Shown here in pieces: positions 12,355-22,600 of a stretch of DNA of 64,000 bases; position 1 is the stretch's first letter; each line of letters begins with the position of its first letter. This DNA is from Salvator merianae. Its lineage: Eukaryota > Chordata > Lepidosauria > Squamata > Teiidae. Under the pieces are notes generated by a model. It ran no database searches. It saw nothing but the letters and a program-made list of their open reading frames with translations, and was not told the DNA's origin. The stretch is from positions 73,351,472 to 73,415,471 of the forward strand of contig QVOM02000042.1 in the NCBI GenBank assembly GCA_003586115.2. Reading direction: 5' to 3'. A program made the position numbers and the translations under genes.

Positions 12355-12830
12355 TTTCTGCACAGGCCCTTAGGTGCCCATGTGGTTTGCACCTAGGCCT
12401 CCAGATTCACATCTTAATACAGATCTAGGAGGCCTCACACCCTGCTGGTATGGCTCTGTCTGCTTTATCAGGATCACTGGTAGACCTGTTTAATTGAGCC
12501 TACCAGCAGACTAGAACCAGAACATGGGAGGTGTGCAGAAAGCATGTTGCCCATGTTCGGGACTGCCAGGGGGTGCTTTTCAGTGGTGTGCCACAGCATG
12601 TTGCTGAAATGCACCCCTCAGAAGCCCTGAGGCTAGGGACATTTTTTCCTAACCCTTGGAGGTGTGTGGGTACAGCCGCAAAACTCACACGAGCTTTCGA
12701 GGCTGCATCGTGGGTTGATCTGGATCAGTGCCGTCAGTACAGACGGTGCTGATCCCAACCAGGGCTTCCTGTGGTCAGGATCAGTGAGTCTGCCTACAAA
12801 CCCACTGATCCCAACTAACTGCCGGCAAGT
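12355..12830. mobile_element. Decayed MITE of the hairpin-core family
   Basis: The left end GGCCTTTCTGCAC resembles the GGGCCTTTTCGCACTT termini of the Harbinger-like MITEs after CpG decay. The core at 12477-12520 reads 'CTGGTAGACCTGTTTAATTG' then 'AGCCTACCAGCAGACTAG', an inverted repeat. The right end is not defined. Confidence 0.5.
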
Positions 12831-12890
12831 TCAGAAAGGATCTCAGACTATTTCAAAATGGTTAGCCTGATAACCTGTACCTAACCACTA

Positions 12891-13010
12891 GACACCACAA
12901 CATTTGTATAATTAGTATGTATATCAAGATCTTAGGTTGCAACCTATTCAATAAAAATTGTATTTTGGAGTTACTGGACACCACAACATCCGTATAATTA
13001 AAGTGTGTCT
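12891..13010 (+). repeat. Short direct duplication, 86-bp period
   Basis: GACACCACAACATTTGTATA at 12891 recurs as GACACCACAACATCCGTATA at 12977, both followed by ATTA. The two copies are diverged elsewhere. Confidence 0.6.
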
Positions 13011-13438
13011 CAAGTATCCAGTTGTTGAAAATGTAATGATTTAATGCTTTGACAATGTCTTAAGCAATTTTTTTCTGGACCTATTATAGTTAAACATGTG
13101 TATTTTGTATTTGGACACTTTAATATTTTCAGGTGTCCTTATTTTATTACATTGTAATTATGGATATTGATGCTTGGGCAATGAAAATGGATTCTCTGTG
13201 CCCTCTTAATAGCTAAAAAACTTATGTTACAGTTCTGGAAAGACAAGCCCAAGTTTGAGCACAAGTGCCTCAATATTGCAAAAGACTGAAGATCTAAGTT
13301 AGGTTTTTATGTTCAAATGAGTGAGTTATAAAGTTTTATTCATTTTGGTTTGAAATGAATTTACAAAAATTCTCTCCTTCTCTCACACCCACTCACCCAC
13401 CCACTAGTATGTATATCTATCTATCCATCTTTTATTTT

Positions 13439-13527
13439 CTTTTTTCTTTTTTCTTTTTTCTTTTTTCTTTTTTCTTTTTTCTTTTTTCTTTTTTCTTTTT
13501 TCTTTTTTCTTTTTTCTTTTTTCTTTT
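13439..13527 (+). repeat. (CTTTTTT)n heptamer microsatellite
   Basis: About twelve consecutive 7-base units (C plus six T) run from 13439 to 13522, then degenerate into CTTTT units. Open frames across it on both strands are low-complexity artefacts. Confidence 0.97.
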
Positions 13528-14134
13528 CTTTTCTTTCTTTTTCATTTTCTTTGTTTATGAACATGAACACTTCTTCTATAAACGCGCACGCAGCATATAC
13601 ATCATTGGTTGTAACTAATGGAAGTCTTCCAACAAAAATATGATCAATTTCATTCAAACCAGATCATTATCTGCATCCCTGGACTATTAATATGCCAGAT
13701 GTTGCAGGGAAGCTTCTTGTAATCTAAGATAAGTTATTTTGTGTGAGTTTGACTTTAGTGTTCTCATACTCTTTAATTAAGAACAAAGTTACTCTTTTAA
13801 GTATTAAGTTGTCAACATTCAAAAACTGTAGATTTAACATAGAAAACTTTCATGCTAATTAAAAGTTGAGTTTCTCTCTCTCTAAGGTTTGGATTAACAT
13901 TATAATTAATTTGGCTCCAACACCAGTCTCTACTACTGATATAATCATTCATTCATTTCTTGCTACAATTTATCAGACAGCTCACATAACCCTGAGAATT
14001 CAGCTTCCATGCCGCCCTGAGAGCTGCTTTTTCTGTAAGCCATAGAGAGCTAATCTTGAGGTGGGTTTAATGGCAAATCCCCACCTGTTGTGGTTGCACA
14101 CAGAGAGAAATTGCAAATCATGTCAGAAGATTGA
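13528..14134. other. Non-coding stretch, nothing recognised
   Basis: AT-rich sequence with no supported feature. Confidence 0.35.
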
Positions 14135-14470
14135 CAAAATGGCAGAGGTGTAGCAAGGGGGGGCGCGGGGGGCGCTGCGCACCGGGCGGCGCATTGTTGG
14201 GGGCGGTGCCGGCCACCGGTTTGCCTTTTATCGGCTTCACCGGCATGTCTGCTGCTTGCTCGCCGCTCGCTCACCGCTCGCTCGCCCCACCCGCCGCTCG
14301 CTTGCCGCTCGCCCCACCTGCTCACCGCGCCGGCGCGGCCATCATCATGGCGGCAGCGGGAGTAGGCAGCTGCAGAGCGGGGCGTCCTGCAGGGCGGGGC
14401 ACCCTGCTTGGCTGCCGCCGTTTGGTCTGCCCCGGGTGGCGGAACATTTAGCTACGCCACTGCAAAATGG
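14135..14470. mobile_element. CpG-rich hAT MITE with perfect 8-bp target duplication
   Basis: A 320-bp element (14143-14462) is flanked by an identical CAAAATGG at 14135-14142 and 14463-14470. The left terminus is CAGAGGTGTAGCAAGG and the right end reads TAGCTACGCCACTG, whose complement begins CAGTGGCGTAGC. The 12-bp termini differ at two sites. CAG...CTG ends with an 8-bp duplication fit hAT. The interior is very rich in CpG and holds repeated 'CGCTCGC' phrases at 14259-14325. It has no coding capacity of its own. Confidence 0.88.
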
Positions 14471-14725
14471 CTGACTTTTGATCATTTTTCTTGTCCTCTG
14501 AGGCTCTTTCTGCACTTCATGGGCTGATCTGGCCATATAGTATGGGCAGGGGCCATGTTGGAGTTAAAGCTGGTGTGAAGCCTTTGAAGTATCTGATAAT
14601 GAAAGTATCTGGCCATCACACTTTCTGTGGGAGCCTGTTTCAGGCTGTAGTATTTTGACCTATAGAGGCATTCTGTCTGCATGCCCGTCATAGTCTGGAA
14701 TACAGACTCTGGTTCAGTTGGGAAC

Positions 14726-15521
14726 ATCGGGCCTGTTCGCACTTGTTCCTGACACTCACTAGACAAGTTCATTCGCACCAAAGGACGGCCATAGTGACCG
14801 GCAGCGGACCTCATCCACTGCCGATCCCTACTACCGCCAGACAAGTAAAAAGGTGTCCGAATCCTCACCTGAAGCTCAAAGTGAGCTTCAGGTGAGGATT
14901 CATTCACACCTACCTTGTCTACAACAGCAGTGGCCATCTTCTGGGCGATCTGCCCACCCATCATGCATGCACTGCGGGCCCGGTCGGGAAGGCCCGATTG
15001 CACTACGGAAGGGGGGGAGAAGCCCAGTGTGCACGCTCGAGCCATGTCATTGCCGTGCATGCTGCATGGGCCTCCCAGTTGCCATGGCAGTGGCCTGACA
15101 CCTGCCGGCCATTGCTGCAGCGACTGCCTTTCGCACCCGTGATCGGGCACCGAAACGCCGGATGGGGTGCAGCACAGCCCCATCTGGCGACCCAGACCCG
15201 ATCGCAGCAGCGTGGGCCCGACTGGGGCTTCGCAAGGGCCCGTTTGGGCCCACTTGAAGGGGTGGGCCCCATTGCCCACCATGCATGTGCGCATGCACAG
15301 AGCTGCTGTGGTTGCCATGGCAGCGGCCGGCTACTTGCCGGCTGCTGTCATGGCGAGCATCAGGAATGGATAATGGTGTTCGCACTCACAAACGGCATTA
15401 TCCAGCCTAAGAAAAGTTTTCAGGCCCCATCGTGCAGACGGTGTCTGCACAATGGGGTCTGTTTCATGCTAGAATGTGCTAATTAGCCCATTCTAGTGTG
15501 GGAAGTGCGAACAGGCCCATC
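14726..15521. mobile_element. PIF/Harbinger-like MITE, 790 bp, ATC target duplication
   Basis: The element spans 14729-15518. It begins GGGCCTGTTCGCACTT and ends AAGTGCGAACAGGCCC, a perfect 16-bp terminal inverted repeat. It is flanked by ATC on both sides (14726-14728, 15519-15521). GG-starting termini plus a 3-bp duplication fit PIF/Harbinger, although the usual duplication is TWA, so the superfamily is an inference. The interior is CpG-rich and has a perfect 20-bp-arm hairpin at 14859-14901. A long minus-strand open frame (14482-15318) runs across the left boundary and is not a gene. A truncated relative lies at 30070. Confidence 0.88.
14859..14901. repeat. Perfect hairpin, 20-bp arms
   Basis: Arm GAATCCTCACCTGAAGCTCA (14859-14878) is followed by loop AAG and its exact complement (14882-14901). 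It lies about 130 bp inside the left end of the Harbinger-like MITE. Confidence 0.97.
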
Positions 15522-16156
15522 TTTAAAGGTGCCATATCCTGGGCCATAGCTTCATCCAATGTGGATAAAGCATACCAGGAAGGGACTAGTCCTGCTTTAT
15601 TTCACACCCTTCTTGTTCTGGACCACAGGTCAGTGTAGAGAGAACCTGAGATTAGTCCTGAGGGAAACACTGCTTGCAAAAAATTATCAAACAGCATCCA
15701 TATCAGTGAACTAAATTGTAATAGTGATTCAGGATCTGCAGCAAGGTGAATGCTCTTTGTTCTATGTGGCTCCTACCTCTGGATAAGCACCCTCCCCTCC
15801 CACCCCAGCAGTTGGGCATTTCAGGCCATAGGTGGATGCAACCAGAGTTGGAAAAGATTTGAAGGATTGACAAAGTGTGGGAGAAGGTTGTGACAGGAGG
15901 AAGAAACCATCAGGGAACTAGCATTTACAATGCAGCAACATCCAGAACCCTTGGGATCTTTGAAGAGAACATAGGGACCAGTTTTGTTCTGATTTCAGAC
16001 CAAGACCATTTTAAAATGAGGTTTTTTTTTTCTTACTGAATTTGTTCTTAGAACATGCTGGACCACTGCAAACTCAAAATGTGTATAGGTTTGAAGCTAT
16101 CCCAGAATCAACCCAAAGTATTTTGCATAACCTTCCTTCAGTGTATTATAACAACG
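15522..16156. other. Non-coding stretch, nothing recognised
   Basis: No supported feature between the two MITEs. Confidence 0.35.
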
Positions 16157-16560
16157 GGCCTGTTCACATTTAGTAAAAAGAACATTCCTGTCCATTCTCT
16201 AGTCAGGTGCTTTCACACTTCCAAATGGAATCACCAGCCCTGAATCTCACTGAAGCCCACCTGATGCTCACCTGCAGCTGAGTAAGGCTGGTGCAGTAAT
16301 TTGCAGTCCTGAATCTGACTTGTGTGATCAGGTGCAGATCGGGCGAGCTCCGTTCGCACTACTTCTGGGTTTGAAATGGCGGAGGGAGGGACCCACTTCG
16401 GAAAAAAAGCCTCTCTCTTCAAATTACTAGCTCTATGGTTCAAATTCGTAGCTCTGTCTTTGCATTCGTGCCTCTATGATTCCTGACATCGCTTCCTGAC
16501 TAGTGCATTCCCATTCGCACTGCTCCCCCTGCTGGTCAGCTTGCAGTCTTTTCCTTTGCT
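16157..16560. mobile_element. Truncated Harbinger-like MITE
   Basis: The left end GGGCCTGTTCACATTTAG matches the family terminus. The interior shares 'CATTCGCACTG' and 'CTGCTGGTC' with the complete copy at 29395-29964, and the 'GAACATTCCTGTCCATTC' region also corresponds. No matching right terminus is found. Confidence 0.65.
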
Positions 16561-16689
16561 GACAAGTACAAAAAGCACCTACTGGACTCCATTTTGACTG
16601 GCCTGAAGCCTGCTAATTATTCTGTTCTTCTCACGTAAGTGCAAAAATGCCCAGTGATGGCTGGTTAAGTAAGTTTGGCAGCAAAGGCA

Positions 16690-16890
16690 GAAAAGGCAGA
16701 AAATATATAAACATATACTAGCAAAAAAGTCCTTGAACTGAACTCGGTGCCTAGTGATTATGTGCACACATCCATGTAGTTTTCTTGGCAACAAGGCAGA
16801 AGTGGAGGCTTGCCACTGCCTTCCTTTGAAGAGAGTCTGAACATGGAGCTCTCTACATGCAAAGCAAACACTTTGGGTATATGCAGACAT
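16690..16890 (-). mobile_element. Probable tRNA-type SINE
   Basis: Read on the minus strand, 'TTTGCTTTGCATGTAGAG' and 'CCATGTTCAGACTCTC' (a degenerate B box) are followed by 'AAGGCAGTGGCAAGCCTCC' and 'TTGCCAAGAAAACTACATGG'. This order is typical of squamate tRNA-derived SINEs with a LINE-derived tail. Divergence is high. Confidence 0.5.
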
Positions 16891-17129
16891 GTTTTAAAGC
16901 CCAGGATTATCCTGGGATTGTGTTGGGATTACCAGATGTGACAGCAGTAGCCCTGTGATATCACGCCAAAGCCTCTCCCATATTAATTAAAATAAGTTAG
17001 ACAGTGAACTAAAATATGCATGATGATAGTTTTAACACTTTATTTAATTATTAGATTTCTACTTAATTATTCCAGTCATGTGCTGGGCTTCTGGAATCCA
17101 CCACCTCCTAAGGTCCTGAGAAGACTCTT

Positions 17130-17330
17130 TTTTTTAATTTTATGCGAGTATTTTTTTTAACATATTTTATTGTTCTTGTATTTCAAATATATAAAATTAC
17201 AGTTTACATTACATTCTTATATCACTATTATTATCAAGTTCCTCCTTCATTAACAGTTTCTTCTAAACTTCCTGTTTTTCAGCGTCCTGTTCTCCTTCCT
17301 TCTTTTTTCACTGAAACTCTTCTTTCTTTT
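17130..17330 (-). terminator. L1 3' UTR, polyadenylation signal and A tail
   Basis: After the ORF2 stop the minus strand reads a short 3' UTR with 'AACAATAAAATATG' (signal complement at 17166-17171). It ends in two A-rich blocks directly against the left target duplication, as expected for reverse transcription primed at the poly(A) tail. Confidence 0.85.
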
Positions 17331-20010
17331 TCACTCTTCAAATCCAGCAATCACAAGTCCATTGTCTAGTTCTTGCAGAAAGTCAATAAAGGGTTTCCAG
17401 TTCCTGTAAAACCTATCAACTGTCTTAATTCTCAAAAGATTTGTCAGTTTGTCCATCTCGGCCAGTTCCATCATTTTAACTAACCAATCATCCACCGTTG
17501 GTATTATCTCTCCTTTCCACTTCTGAGCATATACAATTCTGGCAGCAGTTACCATATTTTGCAATAGCACATTGACACCTTCAACATTATTTTCCACTAT
17601 CCCCAATAAGAATAATTCCGGTCTAAAAGGAATGTTTGTCTTTTAAAATTTTCTGCATAACTATGTAAATTTGAACCCAAAACTTTTTGGTTTTTGCACA
17701 AGTCCACCACATATGATAAAAAGTACCCTCATGCTTCTTACATTTCCAACATTTACTTGACATGCCTTGATACATTTTTGAAATTCTAAAAAGTTGTTAG
17801 GTACCATCTATATATCATCTTATATATATTCTCTTTCAACATATTATATACAGTAAATTTCATATCTTTGGTCCACAATTTTTCCCATGATGCATTGAAA
17901 TATTATAACCAAAATTTTGTGCCCACTTTATCATACATTCTTTAACTTGCTCTTGTTCTAATTCTATTTTCAAAAGTAAGTCATACAGTACCCCTATAAT
18001 CCCCCTTTCTTCTTTTTCCAATTTTTCTTCCCATTTCTGTCTTTCTAATTCAAAATTCATCCTTCTTTTATCTTCTATAAAGACATCCATCAACTGAGCA
18101 TACATTAGCCATTGTACCTCTAACCCCTCCTGGTTTAACTGTTCTCTTGTTTTCAAGAAAAAATCATCTGTTTCATTATTTTTATTCAACATCTCTTCAT
18201 ATTTAATCCATCTTTCTCTTCTCCCAAATTCTTTAAACAAAGCTTCATGAGGTGAAACCCACATTGGTATTCTAGGATACAATTTACTCTTGTACTTACT
18301 CCACGTTATCCATAATGCATGTCTTACATAGTGATTCTTAAATGCAGCATTTACTTTTACTTTGTCATACCATAAGTAACCGTGCCAACCATATCTTAAA
18401 TCAAAACCTTCCAATTGCAACAATCTTTTATCTCTTAGCCAAAACCATTTAGCAATCCAACTTAAACAGCAGGCAACAAAATATAATTTTAAGTTTGGTA
18501 GACCCCACCCTCCTCTTTCTTTCATGTCTTGCATCAATTTAAAACGTATTCTTGGCTTTTTGCCTTGCCATATAAATCTTGTCAAGTCCTTTTGCCACTT
18601 TTTGAATATCTCTTCCTTAATTATTATCGGTATAGATTAAAACAAAAACATCATTCTTGGCAGAACATTCATTTTTAAAACTGAGATTCTACCCAGTAAC
18701 AATAATTTCAATTTAGACCATCTTTCCAAGTCTTGCTTAATTTGCGACCAAAGTTTCACATAATTGTTCTGGTACAATGCCAAATTTTGTTTAGTCAACC
18801 TTACACCTAAATATTTAACTTTCTTTTCTATGTCAAAACCAGATTTTCTTCCCAGATCTTCTTTCTCTTTCTTTCTCATATTTTTCACCAGTATTTTAGT
18901 TTTTTTCTCATTGATTTTCAGTCCTGCCACTCGCCCAAACGTCTCTATCACAAGTTTAACTGTTTCTATTGATTCATTCGGATCTTTCAAAATAATTACT
19001 ATATCATCTGCAAATGGTCTTAGTCTATATTCTTCTTTTTTGATCATCAGACCTTCAATATTTGTCTCTTGCCTTATAGCTCTATTCATTACCTCTAAAA
19101 CCAATATAAATAGAAGTGGTGAGAGTGGACATCCTTGTCTTGTACCTTTTTGTACTGAAAGTTTTTGAGTAACTTCTCCATTTATTGTAAGTTGAGCTGA
19201 CTGCTTTGTATATATTGCTCTAATCCATTTTGTAAAGTTCTCTCCAAAGTTCATCGTGTCTAGAAGATTAAACATAAAGTTCCAGTTCAAATTATCAAAA
19301 GCTTTTTCCGCATCTAGAAAGATTAGTGCTGCTTGCACTTCATTATGGGACTCTAAATATTCTATAACATCGACTATAGTTCTTATATTGTCTTTCATTT
19401 GTCTTTTGGGGAGAAATCCCGCTTGATCTTGGTGAATAAATTCTTGTAACACGTGTTTCAACCTTGTTGCCATTATACTTGCAAAAACTTTGTAACCATT
19501 ATTCAATAATGATATTGGTCTGTAATTTTTTGGTAATGTCAAATCCTGACCCTCTTTTGGAATTAATGTTATAAATGCTTTTCCCAACTTTCCGGTATTT
19601 TCCCACTATCCAATATATCATTCATTGTCATTAATAGTGGTTGCTGCAGTTCCTCTTGGAGTACTTTATAGTAAATTCCTGTTAAACTGTCCAGCCCTGG
19701 AGCCTTTCCTCCATTCATTTTCTTGATAGCATCAGAGAGTTCCTTTGGTGTTATAAGGGCATTCAACATAGTTCTATATTGTTGTGAAATTTGTGGCAGG
19801 TTTTGTTTTTCCAAATAATTTTTAATATCTTCCTTTGAAACTTCTTTCTTTTTGTAGAGTTTTTTGTAGAACTCACACATTACTCTCTGTATATCTATTT
19901 TGTTTGTTACCTCCTTGTCAGCCTCTTTCAGCTTTAAAATGACCTTGTTAGCTTTTTCCTTTCTCCGTTTGTATGCCAGCCACTTCCCTGGTTTATTAGC
20001 TGATTCAAAA

Positions 20011-21529
20011 CTCTTTTGAATTTCATCTCCCTGAGTGACAGGGAGGCGGAGGGATTCCTCATTTGAGCTCCACCAAGTCTCCCCCCAGCGGGGGCTATGA
20101 GAGAGCCGTGGCTATCTGCGTCAGGAGGAGATGAAGGAGCTGGGGGAATTTTGTCAACATTCCTGAGTCACATTGTGTGTCGTCTTCAAGACTTTCATCT
20201 GCAGGACCGTAAGTTCGGCCGATCCCCTTTTTAATTAATGAAGATTTTAAAACTAAGATAAGCAATAAGAAGAGCAAAATAAGGAAAAAAAAAAACCACC
20301 CTCTACAATTGCAATTTGGACAATGTATGCTGAAAGTTTAAACATCCTAATTCAGCAAGATGCCAAAGTATTTGCAAAGGCTGTGAAGTTTCTTTAGATA
20401 AATCATTTAAAGTTCTGTTCTTCGGACACGCCGGGGTTTTCAGTGCTTTATTAAAAGACATTTGGCCGGTGCTTATCAGCTACATAAATAAATAGAATGC
20501 ACAGATATGGGAGTTCGGTTTAATTAAGACAAAAGAAGAAAAGAAAAGAAAAAAGTGCCTTTATTAATTAGAGGGCTTCTTCAGAGAACCAAGTTTTTAA
20601 GACAGATAAAGAGAAGAAAACATGCAATTAGAAAGAAATGAACAGTGTGGCTTCCAGCCAGATTTACTTCTTAAAAAAATGGATGCTATTTTTCAAGTAA
20701 TGCAGAGTTCTTTTGAGACTCAGAGGCTGACTTTTGAGAGATTAAGACAGGACATTAAAATGGAAATAGGTGCTTTATGCACTGAACTTCATGAAACAAA
20801 GGATAAGGCTTTGAAATTGGGCGATTTCAAGGCAGAAATTCCTCAGACAAAATTTATGACTCAAGAAATTCAGACTACGAGACAAGACGAGTTGTCTGTA
20901 CCACTGATAACAGCTCAAGGTCATATTTTTTCATTGAAGGAAGCCTTGGAAAAAAAAAATTTTCAGGAGAGGAAGAAACACATAAGAACGGAAACAATCC
21001 ATATTTGGAGGCAGCAAAGAGTTACTGTGAATAAACAATATTTCTGGTGTAAACAAAGAAAGGATTGGAGGAGGAGACAAAAGAAGAAAATAACAACAAC
21101 TGAAGGAGTCAGAAGGGGGAATTTAAAAGTGGCAGAGTAGAAGAATGGGCAGAAGCCAAATTATAGAAAGACTGATATGAGAAGAAAATTTTGAGAGATT
21201 GGACAAATATAATAAGTTACAGAAAAATAAAGCAGTGGATAGACTTTGGTGAAAACTGGAAACCCTCTATTGAACTTTTGCAAGATCTGGAAAGTGGACT
21301 TGGAAAGTGGATTGGGTTTGCTGGAGGAAAAGAATGAAGAGAAAAGAAGAAGAATGTTGGTGGAAGAAAAGAGCTGGGTGGTTGGGGGGTAAGAAATATA
21401 GAAGAAATCTGGGAATTAGTGAAAAGGTTAGTTAAAAATGTTAGTTGACAAATCATGAATTATTTAGTGTAATTTTATATATCCTTAAAAAATTAATAAT
21501 AATAATAATTTTTAAAAAAACCTCTTTTG
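20011..21529 (+). mobile_element. Nested, internally deleted L1 derivative (antisense to host L1)
   Basis: The insertion 20019-21521 (about 1.5 kb) is flanked by CTCTTTTG at 20011-20018 and 21522-21529. Removing it and one repeat rejoins the ORF2 reading LKQK/SFESANKPGK without a gap, which proves the insertion site. The element reads on the plus strand: a 5' UTR block shared with the host L1 ('CATCTCCCTGAGTGACAGGG', 'AAGTTCGGCCGATCCC'), an ORF1-like N-terminal coding remnant (from 20622), a short ORF2 C-terminal remnant near 21215-21300 ('KNKAVDRLW' then 'NWKPSIELLQDLESGL' in shifted frame), a 3' UTR and an A-rich tail with TAA repeats (21488-21521). It lacks most of ORF1 and nearly all of ORF2, so it would have needed proteins supplied in trans. 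Confidence 0.9.
20622..21140 (+). pseudogene. Truncated L1 ORF1-like coding remnant (172 aa)
   Basis: The first ~110 residues align by eye with the coiled-coil region of the intact ORF1 at 22601-23533: 'FERLRQDIKMEIGALCTELH' here, against 'IERLRQDLTKEIGALRMEVH'; both continue with E(T/I)KDK. The match fades after about residue 115. The RRM and C-terminal domains are absent. The remainder is Lys/Arg-rich with no domain. If translated, it could only be a coiled-coil fragment of ORF1p. Confidence 0.8.
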
Positions 21530-22600
21530 CTTCAAATAAGTCAGTTTCTTCTCCATTTCCTCTACGTCCATCATTAAAGGTTCCTTTTGTAAAATTTTTA
21601 AATTTCTAAGTGTCTCTTGACAGTCTGGCTTTTGCTTTAGTTCTCTCTCCTTCTTCTTAATCTCCTCTAATAGTTTCTGCGTTTTTACTTGTTTTTTCTT
21701 CCTAATTTCCTTGTTCAGTCTAATCAAATGACCCCTCATAAATGCTTTACTGGTGTCCCATACTGTATTCAGAGGTGTCCCTTTGCCTAAGTTATCTTCA
21801 AAATACTCTCTTAATTTTCTTTTACATTGTTGTATCATTTCTTCTTTTTTAAAAATATATTTAGTCTCCATTTGGGTTTTCTCGTTCTGCATCCTATCAC
21901 TACTTTTACTGGGTTGTGGTCCACAAATGTTTTGAGCAAAATGTTCACTTCCGTTACCAGATTTGCAATTGTCTTAGATATTAAAATCATATCAATCCTT
22001 GAAAGTGATTTGTGTCTCTCTGAAAAGTATGTATATTCTTTTGCATTGCCATTCTTATATCTCCACGTATCCTGTAATTGCAAGATTTCCATTAAGTCAA
22101 AAAAAGATTTTGGTAATTTACCTTGAGAAACTTTAATGTCTTTTGATGCAAATTTATCCATTGATGGGTCAATGACTCCGTTCCAATCTCCTAGAAGGCA
22201 CCAATTTTCATAATCGAGGGTTAATATTTTATCTCTTAAATCTTCAAAAAAATTCTGTTTTTCTGTGTTCGGAGCATATATCCCTAAGATCAAGATTTTA
22301 ATTCCATTTATTTCAATCTCTACACCAAGGAATCTTCCGTCCTTATCTTTTATTTTTAACTTAGGATTCAAATGTTGTTTGGCATATATCACTACACCAT
22401 TTTTCTTTTTAGGGACTGATGCAATAAATTCTTGTCCTAATACCTTTTGAATCAAATACTTCTCATCTTTGTTACAGATATGACTTTCTTGAATACATAT
22501 CAAATCTAAGTTCAATTTCTTAAGCTTATGAAAAAATGTTCTCCGTTTTTTTGGCGCATTCAGTCCATTTACCTTTATAGTCGCAAGTTTACATTCCATC

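Larger units (their letters stand above)
17331..22599 (-). pseudogene. L1 ORF2 (endonuclease-reverse transcriptase), broken
   Basis: ORF2 encoded the target-nicking APE endonuclease and reverse transcriptase. The endonuclease (22599-21880) shows 'CIQESH', 'GIYAPN' and 'LLGDWNG', ending near 'VDHNPV'. The reverse transcriptase shows 'KAPGLDSLTGIYYK', 'NYRPISLLN', 'GTRQGCPLSPLLF' and the catalytic 'PFADDIVI' at about 18999-19016. A Cys/His segment ('CWKCKKHEGTFYH') lies near 17700-17755. Lesions visible: a one-base frameshift in an A run near 21850; the antisense insertion at 20019-21521 after 'LKQK'; a frameshift in an A run near 19583; an in-frame TAA at 18637-18639; and at least two frame changes between about 17860 and 17600. 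The C-terminal piece 'NWKPFIDFLQELDNGL' ends at 17331. It cannot make functional protein as it stands. Confidence 0.93.

Noticed and set aside
13355..13657. Phe/Leu-rich and Lys/Glu-rich open frames on opposite strands
   Set aside because: They translate the heptamer microsatellite.
14482..15318. 278-codon minus-strand open frame
   Set aside because: It runs from outside the Harbinger-like MITE across its left terminal repeat and through the perfect hairpin. No domain is visible and high GC favours chance openness.
18764..19168. 134-codon plus-strand open frame
   Set aside because: It is the antisense shadow of the L1 reverse transcriptase.
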